From Lactobacillus gasseri ATCC 33323 = JCM 1131 (GTDB lineage: Bacteria; Bacillota; Bacilli; Lactobacillales; Lactobacillaceae): 64,000 bases of DNA. A program made the position numbers and the translations under genes. The notes below the pieces were generated by a model. That model ran no database searches and was not told the DNA's origin. It saw only the letters and a program-made list of their open reading frames with translations. Positions 49,460 to 61,890 of the stretch are shown here, one piece after another; positions within the stretch are counted from its first letter, which is position 1, and every line of letters begins with the position of its first letter. The stretch spans positions 1,240,001 through 1,304,000 of the forward strand of contig NC_008530.1 in assembly GCF_000014425.1 (NCBI RefSeq), written 5' to 3'.

Positions 49460-50155
49460 CTATGCCATATCTGATTGACTTACTTCCTGTGGCAATTGCC
49501 AATCAATTGGACTCTCACCAAATTTAGTCAAGGCATCATTACATCTAGAAAACGGACGAGAGCCAAAGAAACCACGGTCTGCTGAAAAAGGACTAGGGTG
49601 TGCAGACTTGATAATTACGTTCTTTTCTTCATCAATTAAAGGAATTTTATTTTGGGCAAATCTTCCCCACAAAATAAATACAACTTTTCCGCGATCACTA
49701 AGAGCTTTAATAGCTGCATCAGTGACTATTTCCCAGCCTTTTCCCTGATGACCATTAGCATTTCCATAAGGCACTGTTAATACTGCATTAAGCAATAAAA
49801 CTCCTTGATCCGCCCACTTTTTCAAATAGCCATGATTTACTGGGATGGCACCAACATCATCATATAATTCTTTATAGATATTTTTTAACGATGGTGGCAA
49901 AGCAACCCCAGGATTAACGCTGAAACTCATCCCTGTGGCTTGGCCAGGGTTATGGTAAGGATCTTGACCTAAGATCACAACCTTCGTATCTGCAAAAGAA
50001 GTTAACTTAAAAGCAGTAAAAATGTGATACATATCTGGAAAAATCTGCTTTGTTCGATATTCACTTTTTAGAAAATCATGTAATTTTTGATACTGTTCAC
50101 TCTCAAAAGCGGGTGCCAAAATTTCATCCCAATCATTTCCAATTAATTTTTTCAT
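49460..50155 (-). CDS. ung: Uracil-DNA glycosylase
   Basis: Removes uracil from DNA. The water-activating motif [20 protein letters not shown], the Asn region [11 protein letters not shown] and the DNA-intercalation loop [19 protein letters not shown] are intact. It is 231 residues from ATG 50155 behind AGAGGATAG; a longer frame overlaps the divergent HAD gene. It is the first gene before pta-tsaE. Confidence 0.96.
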   Translation of the reverse strand: MKKLIGNDWDEILAPAFESEQYQKLHDFLKSEYRTKQIFPDMYHIFTAFKLTSFADTKVVILGQDPYHNPGQATGMSFSVNPGVALPPSLKNIYKELYDDVGAIPVNHGYLKKWADQGVLLLNAVLTVPYGNANGHQGKGWEIVTDAAIKALSDRGKVVFILWGRFAQNKIPLIDEEKNVIIKSAHPSPFSADRGFFGSRPFSRCNDALTKFGESPIDWQLPQEVSQSDMA

Positions 50156-50231
50156 ATTTATTCTATCCTCTTGTATCTCTAAGAAATCCAAGTTCATGAT
50201 ATCATATAGATAAAAGATCGGAGGACTTAAA

Positions 50232-51092
50232 ATGATTAAACTTATTGCAAGCGATATGGATGGCACACTATTAAATAAACAAATGCAGATTTCTTCTGAA
50301 AATATTTCTGCTATTAAAGAAGCACAAGCTAAAGGAATCGAATTTTTAGTAGCAACTGGACGAGCACCTTCTGAATCTCAAGGAATACTGGCTAAAGCTG
50401 GACTTCACACTGGCTTCATTAACTTAAATGGCGCAATGGTTTTTAATACAGAAGGTAAACTAATTGTAAACGAGCCAATTCCTAAAGAAGAGAGTTTCAA
50501 GATTAATAAGTTACTTAAAGATTCTGGCTTCTACTTTGAAATAGTAGGAGCAGATCATGTTTATTCTGATTCTCGTTTGCGAAGGATCGCTAATTTTTCT
50601 GATCTTTTAGTTGATCTTAATAAAAAACTGACTTTTAAAAAAGCAGTTTCTTTTGCTGCTGGCTCCGACGAAATAATGAAAATCAAATACGTCCCTGATT
50701 TTAAAGACCTGCTTAAAAAGCCATCATTTGAAGCAATGAAATTTGTTGCTTTTCATCCAGATGGACCCAAAGTTTTTAATCATATTCGCCAAGAAATTAA
50801 AAAAATCGGCGATTTAATTGTTACTGCAAGCTCTTCAACTAATATTGAAATAAATAATATTAAGGCTCAAAAAGGAATTGCCTTAATGGATTACGCAAAA
50901 CTGCAGGGCTATCAGCCTGATGAAGTGATGGCTATTGGTGACAATCTTAATGATGAATCAATGATTCGAATGGCTGGTATTGGTGTTGCAATGGAAAACG
51001 CCGCACCTGAGATCAAAGAAATCGCTAATTTTATCACTAAAACTAATAATGAAAATGGCGTTGCGTATGCAATTCGTCATTTCTGTAAATAA
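50232..51092 (+). CDS. Cof-type HAD-superfamily phosphatase
   Basis: HAD hydrolase with type IIB cap, 286 residues. Motif [11 protein letters not shown], motif [10 protein letters not shown], Lys region [10 protein letters not shown] and motif [15 protein letters not shown] are present. It resembles the fluoride-operon HAD at 38325 (shared TNNE(D/N)G(I/V)AYAIR end), so the two are paralogs. The substrate, probably a sugar phosphate or nucleotide, is unknown. ATG follows CGGAGGA. It is divergent from ung. Confidence 0.9.
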   Translation: MIKLIASDMDGTLLNKQMQISSENISAIKEAQAKGIEFLVATGRAPSESQGILAKAGLHTGFINLNGAMVFNTEGKLIVNEPIPKEESFKINKLLKDSGFYFEIVGADHVYSDSRLRRIANFSDLLVDLNKKLTFKKAVSFAAGSDEIMKIKYVPDFKDLLKKPSFEAMKFVAFHPDGPKVFNHIRQEIKKIGDLIVTASSSTNIEINNIKAQKGIALMDYAKLQGYQPDEVMAIGDNLNDESMIRMAGIGVAMENAAPEIKEIANFITKTNNENGVAYAIRHFCK

Positions 51093-51122
51093 ACATAATT
51101 TTCCCTAAAGGCAGATGAAATT

Positions 51123-51638
51123 ATGCGTTATACTGTCCAACTTACTCAAGGCCAAACTTGTGGTCAAATCCCAGTTAAAAATCAACAGGGCGAGATTGTC
51201 TATATTTTAAAAGGAAATCTTAATGAGTTTAATCAACCAATCATTCTCACTGATATTAATCATATTGAGATTGGTCGGCTTTATTTAGACTCTAATCTTC
51301 TTCTAACTAGTTATAGTGTTGACGTAGTCAACCACTCCCTAGTCAAAGTTAAAAAAATAAATAGTCGATTTGCAAATTTATTCTATATTACTAGATTAAA
51401 CTATTGGATAAAAGGAAGTTTAAAACAAGGTAGATATAGTTTTTATTCAGGCATTAAAAAAGTGGCTAGCGTCTGTTCGCTAGTCACTGATGCTGGACTT
51501 ACTTGGAGTTGTGATATTTCACGTCCCGAAGATGTCCCATTTATTATTTTAATTAGCCTGCTCTTTACACAATGGCATACTAAGCCTTTATTCTTACCAA
51601 CTTTTAATTTTCAAAATCGAGTTAACGCTCTCTCTTAG
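51123..51638 (+). CDS. Hypothetical protein, LURP-one/YxjI-like
   Basis: The 171-residue protein is rich in beta strands. The pattern GEIVYILKGNL...IGRLYLD and GRYSFYSGIKKVASV loosely resembles the LURP-one-related/YxjI (tubby-like) fold, but I would not assign it firmly. It follows the HAD gene by 30 bases and is probably co-transcribed. Its last codons overlap the end of the convergent TetR-like gene by four bases. Confidence 0.6.
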   Translation: MRYTVQLTQGQTCGQIPVKNQQGEIVYILKGNLNEFNQPIILTDINHIEIGRLYLDSNLLLTSYSVDVVNHSLVKVKKINSRFANLFYITRLNYWIKGSLKQGRYSFYSGIKKVASVCSLVTDAGLTWSCDISRPEDVPFIILISLLFTQWHTKPLFLPTFNFQNRVNALS

Positions 51639-52204
51639 TCGGAATTTAAATAGTAGTGTGAGAAATTAAAGACTTGAAATTTATGAGAACAAATTTGTTT
51701 TTGAAAATCTATCAATTCAATAATAATTGCTAATTCTTCCAGTAAGAAGCTATAGCTTTTATTACATCCGTGGCTAATCCAAAAACAAATTCGATCATAT
51801 AATAAGTTGGTCAATTGTTTAAGTATGAGTTCTGAAAAACTTCCTCTTTTATAAACATAAGATCGAATATACTTAAAGAAATGTTCTTTCATCTTTTCAC
51901 ACATACAATCTTGTTCACTTAAATGATAAGCATTATAAAAATACTGTTTGTTTTTCTGAATGTATTCACATAAAACATTAAGAAGTTGATTTAGACTTTC
52001 TTTTTTGTTTTTGCGTAACTCTTTTCTTAATTCAAACAAAATACAGGCTTCGATACAGTTATTTATCTTTCCATATCGCAAGTAAAAAGTTTTTCGACTA
52101 ATTTTTGCTTTACTACAAAGTTTCGAAATATTTACTTTCTTTACATTTGGTTCAGATAACATACTATGTAAAGTTATTTGAACTCTTTCCAATTCTGCCA
52201 ACAT
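51635..52204 (-). CDS. TetR-like transcriptional regulator
   Basis: DNA-binding protein with an N-terminal TetR-type HTH (VKKVNISKLCSKAKISRKTFYLRYGKIN, about residues 20-48) and a helical ligand/dimer domain with several Cys residues. It is 189 residues. No effector gene lies beside it in the usual divergent position, so its targets are unclear. ATG 52204 has AAAGGAAA about 15 bases upstream. Confidence 0.75.
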   Translation of the reverse strand: MLAELERVQITLHSMLSEPNVKKVNISKLCSKAKISRKTFYLRYGKINNCIEACILFELRKELRKNKKESLNQLLNVLCEYIQKNKQYFYNAYHLSEQDCMCEKMKEHFFKYIRSYVYKRGSFSELILKQLTNLLYDRICFWISHGCNKSYSFLLEELAIIIELIDFQKQICSHKFQVFNFSHYYLNSD

Positions 52205-52349
52205 CTCATTTTTATTTCCTTTCTAGAAAAAGGATCACGCTACCTTTCTATGAATGACAGTTTTATTACTTTATCAGGTTTTATCAATCTAGACAATAGT
52301 AATAATGTAAATAGTGTTATTTTTAAATATTTCTTTAAATTTAATAATC

Positions 52350-52395
52350 AAAAAAGAGAATTAATCTACTTCACCTATGATTAATTCTCTTTTTG
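52350..52395 (-). terminator. Terminator of the GNAT gene
   Basis: Sixteen-base stem AAAAGAGAATTAATC / GATTAATTCTCTTTT with a 12-base loop and T runs on both sides, immediately after the 52397 gene. Confidence 0.85.
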
Positions 52396-52396
52396 T

Positions 52397-52966
52397 TTAA
52401 TTAACTTTTTTAACCATGTGATTATACAGACGATCTCCAATAGTCATGGTCGAAGTCGTTTCAAAACCCATATAATCATACAAACGAGCTGCTCTAGGGT
52501 TATCTTGATCAACGTTCAAACTTATCTTTTTATATCCCTTCTGCTTAGCAACGCCCGGAGCAAATTTAATTAATCGCTGTCCGATCCCTTCTCCCCAATG
52601 TTTTGGAGAAACTGCAATAGCATCAAGATACCATTCATGCGGTAATGCTTCTTTATCTGAAAAGATGATCGCATCAAGAGGTAATCCAACTTTAGGATAG
52701 GAACTTTTTAATGAAATATCAATTAGCCCTTGATCATCATAACCATACATTACAATCAACCCAATTGGACGATCCATTTCATCTGTTTCTACCCACATTC
52801 GATTATGAGAATATCGATAATGAGGTGAATAGAAACCATGCTTCATCAAATCATAGAATTGACTTTCTGGGAGTGCTTTAATGGTATCCATATCCATTTC
52901 ATCAAAAATTTGTTTTAAAATTGGAAAAACTAACGGAAAATCAGTTAATTTTGCCTTTCTAATCAT
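52397..52966 (-). CDS. GNAT family N-acetyltransferase
   Basis: Acetyl-CoA-dependent acyltransferase of 189 residues. The acetyl-CoA loop is AVSPKHWGEGIGQRLIKFA (motif A, Q/R-x-x-G-x-G/A), followed by motif B LNVDQDNPRAARLYDYMGFE. The acceptor is unknown. It follows smpB by 13 bases and is probably in the secG-rnr-smpB transcript. ATG follows TAGGTAGG. Confidence 0.88.
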   Translation of the reverse strand: MIRKAKLTDFPLVFPILKQIFDEMDMDTIKALPESQFYDLMKHGFYSPHYRYSHNRMWVETDEMDRPIGLIVMYGYDDQGLIDISLKSSYPKVGLPLDAIIFSDKEALPHEWYLDAIAVSPKHWGEGIGQRLIKFAPGVAKQKGYKKISLNVDQDNPRAARLYDYMGFETTSTMTIGDRLYNHMVKKVN

Positions 52967-52979
52967 TTTACCTACCTAC

Positions 52980-53435
52980 TTAAATTCCATACTTACGATG
53001 AATTTCTCGATCTTGATCACGTTTTTTAATTGTTTGTCGCTTATCGTATTGCTTCTTTCCCTGACCAACACCTATTAGTACTTTAGCAAAACCATGTTTC
53101 AAATAAACTTTTAAAGGAATAATTGCCATCCCTTGTTGAGCCTGAATTCCAGCTAGGCGAGCAATTTCTCTTTTATGAAGCAACAAGCGCCGTGACCTCA
53201 AAGGATCGTGATTATAGCGATTACCTTCTTTATACTCACTAATGTGAACATTCTCTAAAAAAGCAGACCCGTTAATTATTTGAACATATCCATCACGTAA
53301 ATTAATTCTGCGAGCACGAATTGATTTAATCTCAGTACCAGTTAAAGCAATTCCTGCTTCAAGAGTTTCTTTAATAAAATAGTCATGATTTGCCTTTTTA
53401 TTCTGAGCAATCAAATTATCTGCTTTTTGTTTCAT
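52980..53435 (-). CDS. smpB: SsrA-binding protein SmpB
   Basis: Delivers alanyl-tmRNA to stalled ribosomes. The OB-fold core shows [32 protein letters not shown] and the tmRNA-binding [13 protein letters not shown]. The basic C-terminal tail ([20 protein letters not shown]) enters the mRNA channel. It is 151 residues. It follows rnr by 14 bases; tmRNA itself is at 24705. Confidence 0.97.
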   Translation of the reverse strand: MKQKADNLIAQNKKANHDYFIKETLEAGIALTGTEIKSIRARRINLRDGYVQIINGSAFLENVHISEYKEGNRYNHDPLRSRRLLLHKREIARLAGIQAQQGMAIIPLKVYLKHGFAKVLIGVGQGKKQYDKRQTIKKRDQDREIHRKYGI

Positions 53436-53449
53436 CGTTTTCTTCCTAG

Positions 53450-55789
53450 TTATTTTTTATTAGCTTTAACAGTTGTATTCTTACGATGGCGAATTTTAAA
53501 ACTATGACCATTATTTACATGGAAAGAGTTATTATTCTTACCATTATTGTTTCTACGTCCCTTATTAAAACTGCGCTTACCACGACTATAACCTTTTTGC
53601 GGACGTTTTGTGGCATTTGGATCATAAATTTCAAAGTCTAATTGATGTTGCTCAACATCTGCATTGATCAACTTAACTTTAATTGGCATTCCTATCTTAA
53701 ATTGCTTGTGCGAATTGCGACCTGTTAAAGTCAATGACTTTTCATCAAAGTTGTAATAATCATCATTTAAGTTAGAAATATGAATCAAACCTTCAACAGT
53801 ATTTGGCAATTGAATAAACATCCCAAAGCTAGTTACTGATGAAACAATAGCATCAAAAGTTTGACCAACTTTATCAGCCATAAATTCGGTCATCTTCAAA
53901 TCATTTACACCACGTTCAGTATCAATTGACTTTCTTTCTTGTGTTGAAGTTTGTTCAGCAACATCAGGAAGTTGTGACTTGAAATGCTTCTGCACATCCT
54001 TATCCATCTTCTTATCTGCATATTCATGAATCATTCGGTGGACCATTAAGTCAGAATAACGACGGATTGGAGAAGTAAAGTGAGTATAATATTTAGCTGC
54101 TAAACCGAAGTGACCAAGTGGTTCTGGAGAATAATGCGCTTGTTTCAAACTACGAAGCATCATCATTTGCACAACTGCTTCTTCAGGTGTACCTTCAGTC
54201 TTAGCTACAACTTTCTGTAAATCTTTTGGTTTTACATCATTTGGATCAGCTTTTACATTTAAACCAAACGCACTTACAAACTCAAAGAATGATTGCATCT
54301 TTTCTTGGTCTGGAGTTTCGTGAACACGATAAAGAAATGGAACATGCTTCTTGTAATAATCTTCAGCTACTGTTTCATTCGCCATTAACATAAATGATTC
54401 AATCATCTTTTCAGCAGTACCACGTTCATGAAGAACAATATCAATTGGCTTACCTTTATCATCAACAATAATCTTTGCTTCTGGTTCTTCGAAATCAATT
54501 GCTCCGCGTTGGTGACGCTGTTTATATAAAATATTGTGTAAATCAGCCATGTCGTGAAGCATTGGAGCAACGTCTTCATATTTTTGCTCTAGCTTTTCAT
54601 GATTATTTGGATCAAGAACTTTATTAACATTGTTATATGTTAAACGACCATGTGACTTCATAACTGATGGATATATTCTATATCCAACACGCTTACCTTC
54701 TGGTGTAATCTCCATATCACATGAAAGAACCAAACGTTCAACGCCTTCATTAAGCGAACAAATGCCGTTTGATAATCTGAATGGAAGCATTGGAATAACA
54801 CGATCAACTAAATATGTACTATTACCACGAGCAAAAGCTTCTTTATCTAACGGACTTCCTTCTTTTACATAATGAGACACATCTGCAATATGTACACCTA
54901 AGTGATAATTACCATTAGGAAGCTTCCAAACTACTACAGCATCATCAAAGTCTTTAGAATCGTCCCCATCAATTGTCACAGCAGGTTGATCAGTAATATC
55001 AACACGTTTTGCTTTTTCTTCTTCTGTTACATGATCTGGAATATTATTCGCTTGATCCATAGCATCTTCAGGCCAATCAGTTCGAATATCATTGTCAACT
55101 ACAATTGACATGATATCAACACCAGGATCATTCTTATTACCAATAGTTAAAAGAGCTACACCTTGCATTTCATCAGGTTGATCTTCGTCAGGGTACTTTG
55201 TAATAGAAATTTTTACCATATCACCCATTTGTGGTTTAACACCATTATCAGTGATATTAATCTTATACTTCTTTAATTTACGATTTTCACTAACTACATA
55301 ACCATAAAATCCACTTGATTTTACTACTTCATCAGCATATGGACGAAATTCGACAACTAAAGTTTCAACTCCTCGTTCGGTAATCTCCTCAATTTTACCC
55401 TCGGGTCCTCTACCATTCCATGGATTTGCACCTGCAATGATCTTTACCTTAACATGGTCTCCATCAATTGCAAACTTGGTATTATGTTTATCAATGAAGG
55501 CATCTTCCATGCTTTCATCATCAAACTTAACAAAACCAAACCCCTTATCATTAGCTTTAAATGTACCCTCAGCAACCGTATTTAATTGATTCAACTGATA
55601 TTTTCCTTGACCATCAGTTACAATCTTTTTACTATGCTCTAAAAAAGTTAAAGCTTTAACTAAATCTGGAAAATTCAATCTTTGATTACGGCTGAGATCA
55701 TTTTCAAGTTGATCTACATCATATTGCTCTTGAGGATTATGTCTGAAAGTTTCATAAACATCAGCTAAAACTCGTTCATTTTGTGTCAT
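53450..55789 (-). CDS. rnr: Ribonuclease R
   Basis: 3'-5' exoribonuclease that degrades structured RNA and, with trans-translation, faulty mRNAs. It has an N-terminal winged helix and cold-shock domains, then the RNB domain with metal-site motif [12 protein letters not shown] (about residue 275) and the [18 protein letters not shown] signature. An S1 domain follows ([18 protein letters not shown]), then a basic Lys/Arg/Asn-rich tail. It is 779 residues. secG-rnr-smpB is a conserved Gram-positive order. Confidence 0.97.
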   Translation of the reverse strand: MTQNERVLADVYETFRHNPQEQYDVDQLENDLSRNQRLNFPDLVKALTFLEHSKKIVTDGQGKYQLNQLNTVAEGTFKANDKGFGFVKFDDESMEDAFIDKHNTKFAIDGDHVKVKIIAGANPWNGRGPEGKIEEITERGVETLVVEFRPYADEVVKSSGFYGYVVSENRKLKKYKINITDNGVKPQMGDMVKISITKYPDEDQPDEMQGVALLTIGNKNDPGVDIMSIVVDNDIRTDWPEDAMDQANNIPDHVTEEEKAKRVDITDQPAVTIDGDDSKDFDDAVVVWKLPNGNYHLGVHIADVSHYVKEGSPLDKEAFARGNSTYLVDRVIPMLPFRLSNGICSLNEGVERLVLSCDMEITPEGKRVGYRIYPSVMKSHGRLTYNNVNKVLDPNNHEKLEQKYEDVAPMLHDMADLHNILYKQRHQRGAIDFEEPEAKIIVDDKGKPIDIVLHERGTAEKMIESFMLMANETVAEDYYKKHVPFLYRVHETPDQEKMQSFFEFVSAFGLNVKADPNDVKPKDLQKVVAKTEGTPEEAVVQMMMLRSLKQAHYSPEPLGHFGLAAKYYTHFTSPIRRYSDLMVHRMIHEYADKKMDKDVQKHFKSQLPDVAEQTSTQERKSIDTERGVNDLKMTEFMADKVGQTFDAIVSSVTSFGMFIQLPNTVEGLIHISNLNDDYYNFDEKSLTLTGRNSHKQFKIGMPIKVKLINADVEQHQLDFEIYDPNATKRPQKGYSRGKRSFNKGRRNNNGKNNNSFHVNNGHSFKIRHRKNTTVKANKK

Positions 55790-55840
55790 TATCTAATTTG
55801 CCTCAATTTCTTTATAAGATAAGTTAAGCTAAAAGAAATT

Positions 55841-55873
55841 AAAAAGCCCTCCTATGACCGGAAGGCTTTTTTT
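55841..55873 (-). terminator. Hairpin after secG
   Basis: Stem AAAAGCC / GGCTTTT with extra inner pairs (TCC/GGA) and a T run on the minus strand. It lies between secG and rnr, so some transcripts may end before rnr. Confidence 0.7.
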
Positions 55874-56105
55874 ACTTGGATGAAAGTATTGCCAAGATCA
55901 AAGCAAGAGCGAAAAAGAGAACCAACAATACAGCGGTAATTCTTTCCATTAATGCTTCAAATCCACGCTTCTTTGTCTGGCCACTAAATACTGCACCGCC
56001 GGACAATGCGTTTAAGGCATCTTGTTGCTTTTGCGGCTGCATCAATGTAGCAATAATAATTAAAAAGCTAACAATGATGAGTAGCGTCATGACGATATTA
56101 TACAA
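55872..56105 (-). CDS. secG: Preprotein translocase subunit SecG
   Basis: Small accessory subunit of the SecYEG channel. Two membrane helices (about 3-20 and 55-74) flank the conserved LMQPQKQQDALNALSGGA loop with its GG. It is 77 residues, starting with TTG 56105 that has GGAGG seven bases upstream; the first in-frame ATG would cut into the first helix. Confidence 0.93.
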   Translation of the reverse strand: MYNIVMTLLIIVSFLIIIATLMQPQKQQDALNALSGGAVFSGQTKKRGFEALMERITAVLLVLFFALALILAILSSK

Positions 56106-56170
56106 AGCGCTGCCTCCATTACCTAAATTTCTTACTGTACTGATTTTACCATATTTAACTAACGAATGCT

Positions 56171-56214
56171 AAAAGAAAAAGGGAGCCACCTCAAGCGACA
56201 CCCATTTTTCTTTT
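56171..56214 (-). terminator. Terminator of the glycolytic operon after eno
   Basis: Arms AAAAGAAAAAGGG and CCCATTTTTCTTTT form a long AT-rich stem with a GGGTGTC/GGCTCCC inner part, starting 15 bases beyond the eno stop on the minus strand. Confidence 0.65.
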
Positions 56215-56228
56215 ACTTTAAGTATTAA

Positions 56229-57569
<1,341 letters not shown>

Positions 57570-58325
57570 TTAATCTTGGTAGTTTACTAATGCTAAGAAT
57601 GATTCTGGATCAAGTGAAGCACCACCAACTAAGCCACCATCAATGTCAGGCTTAGACATTAATTCTTTAACGTTAGCTGGTTTTACTGAACCACCGTATT
57701 GAATACGAACGTTTTCAGCAGTTTCTTCGTTGTACAAGTCTTTTACAGTTTCACGAATAGTCTTGCACATTTCTTCCGCTTGATCAGCAGAAGCAGTCTT
57801 ACCAGTACCAATAGCCCAAATTGGTTCATAAGCAATAACAAGCTTAGAAACTTGTTCTGCAGTTAAACCATCTAAAGCAGCTTTGATTTGAGCAACTACC
57901 CAATCTTCTTGCTTATTAGCTTCACGAGTTTCAAGAGATTCACCACAGCAAATAATTGGAGTTACGCCATTAGCAAATAAAGCTTTAGCCTTTTTGTTAA
58001 TGTCTTCATCAGTTTCGTGGAAGTAGCCACGACGTTCTGAGTGACCAATAATACAGTAGTCAATACCCATTTCGTTTAAAACTTTAGGTGAAGTTTCACC
58101 AGTAAATGCACCTTCAACTTCAAAGTATGCATTTTCTGCACCAGTATGTAAATCTGAGCCTTCGGCAGCCTTCTTTAAAACGTAAAGATCAACTGCAGGT
58201 GCAGCAATAACTGATTCAACTTTACTTGGATCTGGTAACTTGCCCTTAACTGCATTTACAAATTCAACAGTTTGTTCTGGGTTCATATGTAATTTCCAGT
58301 TACCAGCAATAATTGGTGTACGCAT
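57570..58325 (-). CDS. tpiA: Triosephosphate isomerase
   Basis: Interconverts dihydroxyacetone phosphate and glyceraldehyde-3-phosphate. It shows the start [10 protein letters not shown] with the catalytic Lys, IIGHSERR with the catalytic His, [14 protein letters not shown] with the catalytic Glu and flexible loop, and the phosphate site QYGGSVKP. It is 251 residues with AGGAGG upstream. Confidence 0.98.
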   Translation of the reverse strand: MRTPIIAGNWKLHMNPEQTVEFVNAVKGKLPDPSKVESVIAAPAVDLYVLKKAAEGSDLHTGAENAYFEVEGAFTGETSPKVLNEMGIDYCIIGHSERRGYFHETDEDINKKAKALFANGVTPIICCGESLETREANKQEDWVVAQIKAALDGLTAEQVSKLVIAYEPIWAIGTGKTASADQAEEMCKTIRETVKDLYNEETAENVRIQYGGSVKPANVKELMSKPDIDGGLVGGASLDPESFLALVNYQD

Positions 58326-58344
58326 TTAAAAATTCCTCCTAATT

Positions 58345-59556
58345 TTACTTGTCAGAAACACAAGCGATTCCTGGTAATTCTTTACCTTCAAGGTAGTTAA
58401 GTGAAGCACCACCACCAGTAGAAATGTGGCTGATCTTAGGAGCAATTCCCAATTGCTTAGCAGCAGCAGTTGAGTCACCACCACCGATAATAGTAACGGC
58501 ATCTTTCAAATCAGCTAATGCGCGACCAACTTCCAAGGTACCTTCTGCGTAGTTTGGCATTTCGAATGCACCCATAGGTCCGTTCCATACGACGGTCTTA
58601 GCATCCTTTAAGATGTCTCTAAATTTCTCAACAGTCTTAGGACCAATGTCAAGACCCATTTCGTTATCAGGAATATCATCACCAACAACTTCGTGAGGTG
58701 CATCGTTTGAGAATTCAGTTGCTGCGACATTATCTACAGGCAATACAATCTTATCGCCAGCTTTTGCTAATAATTCTTTTGCAAGTTCAACTTTATCAGC
58801 TTCAAATAATGATTTACCAATCTTGTGGCCTTGTGCAGCTAAGAATGTGTAAGCCATACCACCACCAATTAAAATGTGATCTGACTTAGGAATTAAGTTT
58901 TCAATAACACCAATCTTGTCTGATACTTTTGCACCGCCAAGGATAGTTACAAATGGGTGAACTGGGTTTTCAACAGCATCACCTAAGAACTTGATTTCTT
59001 TTTCAAGTAAGAAACCAGCTGCTGCAGGTTTACCAGCCTTCTTCATAGCAGTTGCGATACCTACATTTGAAGCGTGACTTCTGTGAGCAGTACCAAATGC
59101 ATCGTTTACAAATACATCGCCAAGACTTGCCCAGTATTCGCCAAGTTTTGGATCGTTCTTAGATTCACGTTTACCAAAGTCATTGTCAATATCTTGGAAT
59201 CTAGTGTTTTCAAGAACAATAACGTCGCCATCTTTCATTTTATCGATGGTTTCTTCAACTTCTTTACCTTCATTTTCTGGTACAAAAGTTACAGGCTTCT
59301 TTAATAACTCACTTAAGCGTTCTGCTACTGGACGTAATGATAATTCCTTCTTGTCAGCATCTGACTTTACACGGCCTAAGTGACTGAGTAAGATTGCTTT
59401 ACCACCATGTTCAATAATGTACTTAATAGTTGGCAATGCAGCAACGATACGGTTGTCATCACCAATAACACCATTTTTAATTGGAACATTAAAGTCAACA
59501 CGAACTAAAACTTTTTTACCTTTAAGATCAAGGTCTGAAACGATTAATTTAGCCAT
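58345..59556 (-). CDS. pgk: Phosphoglycerate kinase
   Basis: 1,3-bisphosphoglycerate + ADP gives 3-phosphoglycerate + ATP. It shows [16 protein letters not shown], the substrate region LLSHLGRVK, the nucleotide site [19 protein letters not shown] and the C-terminal [13 protein letters not shown] and ISTGGGASL. It is 403 residues; ATG follows CGGAGG. It is separated from gap by a terminator-like hairpin. Confidence 0.98.
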   Translation of the reverse strand: MAKLIVSDLDLKGKKVLVRVDFNVPIKNGVIGDDNRIVAALPTIKYIIEHGGKAILLSHLGRVKSDADKKELSLRPVAERLSELLKKPVTFVPENEGKEVEETIDKMKDGDVIVLENTRFQDIDNDFGKRESKNDPKLGEYWASLGDVFVNDAFGTAHRSHASNVGIATAMKKAGKPAAAGFLLEKEIKFLGDAVENPVHPFVTILGGAKVSDKIGVIENLIPKSDHILIGGGMAYTFLAAQGHKIGKSLFEADKVELAKELLAKAGDKIVLPVDNVAATEFSNDAPHEVVGDDIPDNEMGLDIGPKTVEKFRDILKDAKTVVWNGPMGAFEMPNYAEGTLEVGRALADLKDAVTIIGGGDSTAAAKQLGIAPKISHISTGGGASLNYLEGKELPGIACVSDK

Positions 59557-59587
59557 TTAAATTAATTTACCTCCGATAGATTATTTG

Positions 59588-59620
59588 AAAAAAGGCGGAG
59601 GAAGTAATTCCCTCCGCCTT
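59588..59620 (-). terminator. Terminator-like hairpin between gap and pgk
   Basis: Nine-base GC-rich stem AGGCGGAGG / CCTCCGCCT with a nine-base loop and six Ts on the minus strand. No promoter fits between it and the pgk ribosome site, so it probably acts as a partial terminator that sets the gap-to-pgk ratio, or protects the gap mRNA 3' end. Confidence 0.8.
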
Positions 59621-59659
59621 CTCTCGTCTGCTTACTAAAATCAGTAATTAAATTAATGA

Positions 59660-60676
59660 TTAAAGAGTAGCAAATTTCAATAAAGTACGAACCATTTGGC
59701 AAGTGAATGAGTATTCGTTGTCGTACCAAGCAACAGTCTTAACTAATTGCTTGTCACCTGCAGTAGTTACCATGGTTTGAGTTGGGTCAAAGATTGAACC
59801 AGCAGTCATACCTAAAACGTCGCTAGAAACGATGTTGTGGTCGTTGTATGCAAATGAAGGACTTTCGTACTTCTTAACTGCTTCGTTAACTTCGTCAGCA
59901 GTTACATCCTTGCTTAAGATTGAAACCAATTCAGTTACAGAACCATCTGGAACTGGAACACGTTGTGCGTGACCATTCAACTTACCGTTCAATTCTGGAA
60001 CAACAAGACCAATAGCCTTAGCAGCACCAGTTGAGTGAGGAATAATGTTGATAGCTGCAGCACGAGCAGAACGTAAGTTACCACCACGTACAGGACCATC
60101 TAAAAGCATTTGAGTTGAAGTGTAAGCGTGGATAGTAGTCATAGTACCAACTTCAATGCCGAATTCCTTTTGTAAAGCATTAACCATTGGTGCTAATGAG
60201 TTAGTAGTACATGAACCAGCTGAAACAATCTTGTCGTCAGCAGTCAAAGTATCATCGTTTACGCCGTAAACAATGGTCTTCAAGTCTGAACCAGCAGGTG
60301 CAGAAATTAATACACGCTTTGCACCAGCCTTAAGGTGAGCTTCTGACTTAGCTTTGCTAGTGTAGAAACCAGTACATTCAAGAACGAAGTCAACACCATC
60401 GTTCTTAACCCAAGGAATGTTTTGTGCTTGTGGTTCAGCGTAAACACGGTACTTCTTACCGTCAACTACGATTGAGTCATCAGTTGCTGAAACTTCGTGG
60501 TTGAAAGTACCATGAGTTGAGTCGTACTTAAGTAAGTGAGCTAAAAGTGCTGGAGTAGTCAAGTCGTTGATTGCAACAACTTCAATATCTGAAGACTTTT
60601 CGCCTAAATCCATAATACGACGGAATGCTAAACGACCAATACGGCCGAAACCGTTAATACCAATTTTAACTGTCAT
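59660..60676 (-). CDS. gap: Glyceraldehyde-3-phosphate dehydrogenase
   Basis: Glycolytic NAD-dependent enzyme. The Rossmann start is [15 protein letters not shown], the active-site Cys is in [12 protein letters not shown], the catalytic His follows in [10 protein letters not shown] and the end is [18 protein letters not shown]. It is 338 residues with AAGGAGG upstream. It lies 54 bases after cggR. Confidence 0.98.
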   Translation of the reverse strand: MTVKIGINGFGRIGRLAFRRIMDLGEKSSDIEVVAINDLTTPALLAHLLKYDSTHGTFNHEVSATDDSIVVDGKKYRVYAEPQAQNIPWVKNDGVDFVLECTGFYTSKAKSEAHLKAGAKRVLISAPAGSDLKTIVYGVNDDTLTADDKIVSAGSCTTNSLAPMVNALQKEFGIEVGTMTTIHAYTSTQMLLDGPVRGGNLRSARAAAINIIPHSTGAAKAIGLVVPELNGKLNGHAQRVPVPDGSVTELVSILSKDVTADEVNEAVKKYESPSFAYNDHNIVSSDVLGMTAGSIFDPTQTMVTTAGDKQLVKTVAWYDNEYSFTCQMVRTLLKFATL

Positions 60677-60730
60677 ATCCTATATTCCTCCTTAGGAAAT
60701 ATGTAAGTAACAATTTATTTTAAACGGGAA

Positions 60731-61762
60731 TTACTTCCCCTTTAAAACCAAGTTTGAGGCTCCTTCATCCGTGATCAACCACGTCTGTTTTGGAGCATGA
60801 TGCATGTAAGCTACAATTGCCGCCGCCTTGCTGGCACCAGCAGCAATTGCAAATACATGAGGTATTTTATCTAAGTCCTCTAGTTGAAGACCAATACGAG
60901 GGATACGTTTAACAAGTCTACCTTGTCGGTCGAAGAAATACCCGAAACATTCAGCCACAGCTCCATCATTTCGGAGCTTAGAATTAGTCATAACATCAAG
61001 CCCACGTCTCTTTGACATGACATCTGCTCTACCAATTCCATGTATCACCATATCACTATTATAAATGTTTGAAATCGCATTCGCAATATCTGTGTCTTGA
61101 AGTAATAAAGTCAAGGCTTCAGATGATACATTTTCTGGAAGATATAGGCCTTTGTGCCTGCCTCCCGTTTCAGATGCCATCATCTGAGCTACAGTATTGC
61201 TTTGAATTTCAACACTTTCTCCAACTGCTCCCCTTCCAGGAACAAACAATAAATCGCGATAGCGACTTAATTTAGGAGAAAGATGACGAGCTACTCCAGC
61301 AACTGTAGTACCACCTAATACGGTAATAATACTTTTTCCTAGCGGTAAAAGAAGATCTAGAGCAGAATTAAGTTGTTCGCCCATCAAATCAACTACACGC
61401 TCTTGACGATCCATATCACCTGGAACAATAATTGCTCGATCAATACCCAATTTCTGTGCCAATTCAATTTCAGTTTGACTTGCATTGAATAAACGATCAA
61501 TTAATGGAGCGGCTTCTTTTAAAGTTCTCTTTCCTTTATCAGTTAATTCCATCCCATAGCTCTGAATATTGATCAGACCTAACTGTCGTAAATAATCAGT
61601 TTCAGTTCGCACATTGCGCTCGCTTAATCCTAATTTTTTAGCAACAACTCGTCGCCCAACTGGAGCTAACAGCGAAATCTGTTCAAGAACAAGAAAACGT
61701 TGCCGAATTATTTTTAAAACATCAGGAACTAAGCTTTGCAACAAGGTTAAATCCGAGTCCAT
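60731..61762 (-). CDS. cggR: Central glycolytic genes regulator (SorC family)
   Basis: Repressor of the gapA operon, released by fructose-1,6-bisphosphate. An N-terminal winged HTH (GRRVVAKKLGLSERNVRTETDYLRQLGL, about residues 35-63) precedes a sugar-binding SorC domain with VLGGTTVAGVA and FVPGRGAVGESV. It is 343 residues. ATG follows GAGGGAG. A consensus promoter and a direct-repeat operator are upstream, fitting autoregulation of cggR-gap-pgk-tpiA-eno. Confidence 0.95.
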   Translation of the reverse strand: MDSDLTLLQSLVPDVLKIIRQRFLVLEQISLLAPVGRRVVAKKLGLSERNVRTETDYLRQLGLINIQSYGMELTDKGKRTLKEAAPLIDRLFNASQTEIELAQKLGIDRAIIVPGDMDRQERVVDLMGEQLNSALDLLLPLGKSIITVLGGTTVAGVARHLSPKLSRYRDLLFVPGRGAVGESVEIQSNTVAQMMASETGGRHKGLYLPENVSSEALTLLLQDTDIANAISNIYNSDMVIHGIGRADVMSKRRGLDVMTNSKLRNDGAVAECFGYFFDRQGRLVKRIPRIGLQLEDLDKIPHVFAIAAGASKAAAIVAYMHHAPKQTWLITDEGASNLVLKGK

Positions 61763-61781
61763 TGCTCGCTCCCTCTATTGG

Positions 61782-61819
61782 GTCAAAATTGATACCGCTA
61801 CATGACGGTTGGCGACCCA
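61782..61819 (-). promoter_or_regulatory. Candidate CggR operator
   Basis: On the minus strand there are two direct half-sites: TGGGTC-N6-CGTC and, six bases later, CGGTAT-N6-TGAC. This echoes the B. subtilis CggR operator (CGGGAC-N6-TGTC repeated). It lies between the promoter and the cggR start, where a repressor would block elongation. Confidence 0.5.
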
Positions 61820-61890
61820 AAAAGCTTAAAAATATTAGAGAGACGCGAATTGATTAACTTCAGATTCACATTTCTCTCTCGACATTTTTT

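Noticed and set aside
52178-52384. 68-codon frame between the TetR-like and GNAT genes
   Set aside because: Low-complexity Asn/Phe/Ser content, overlap with the TetR gene start and with the terminator arm, and no convincing ribosome site.
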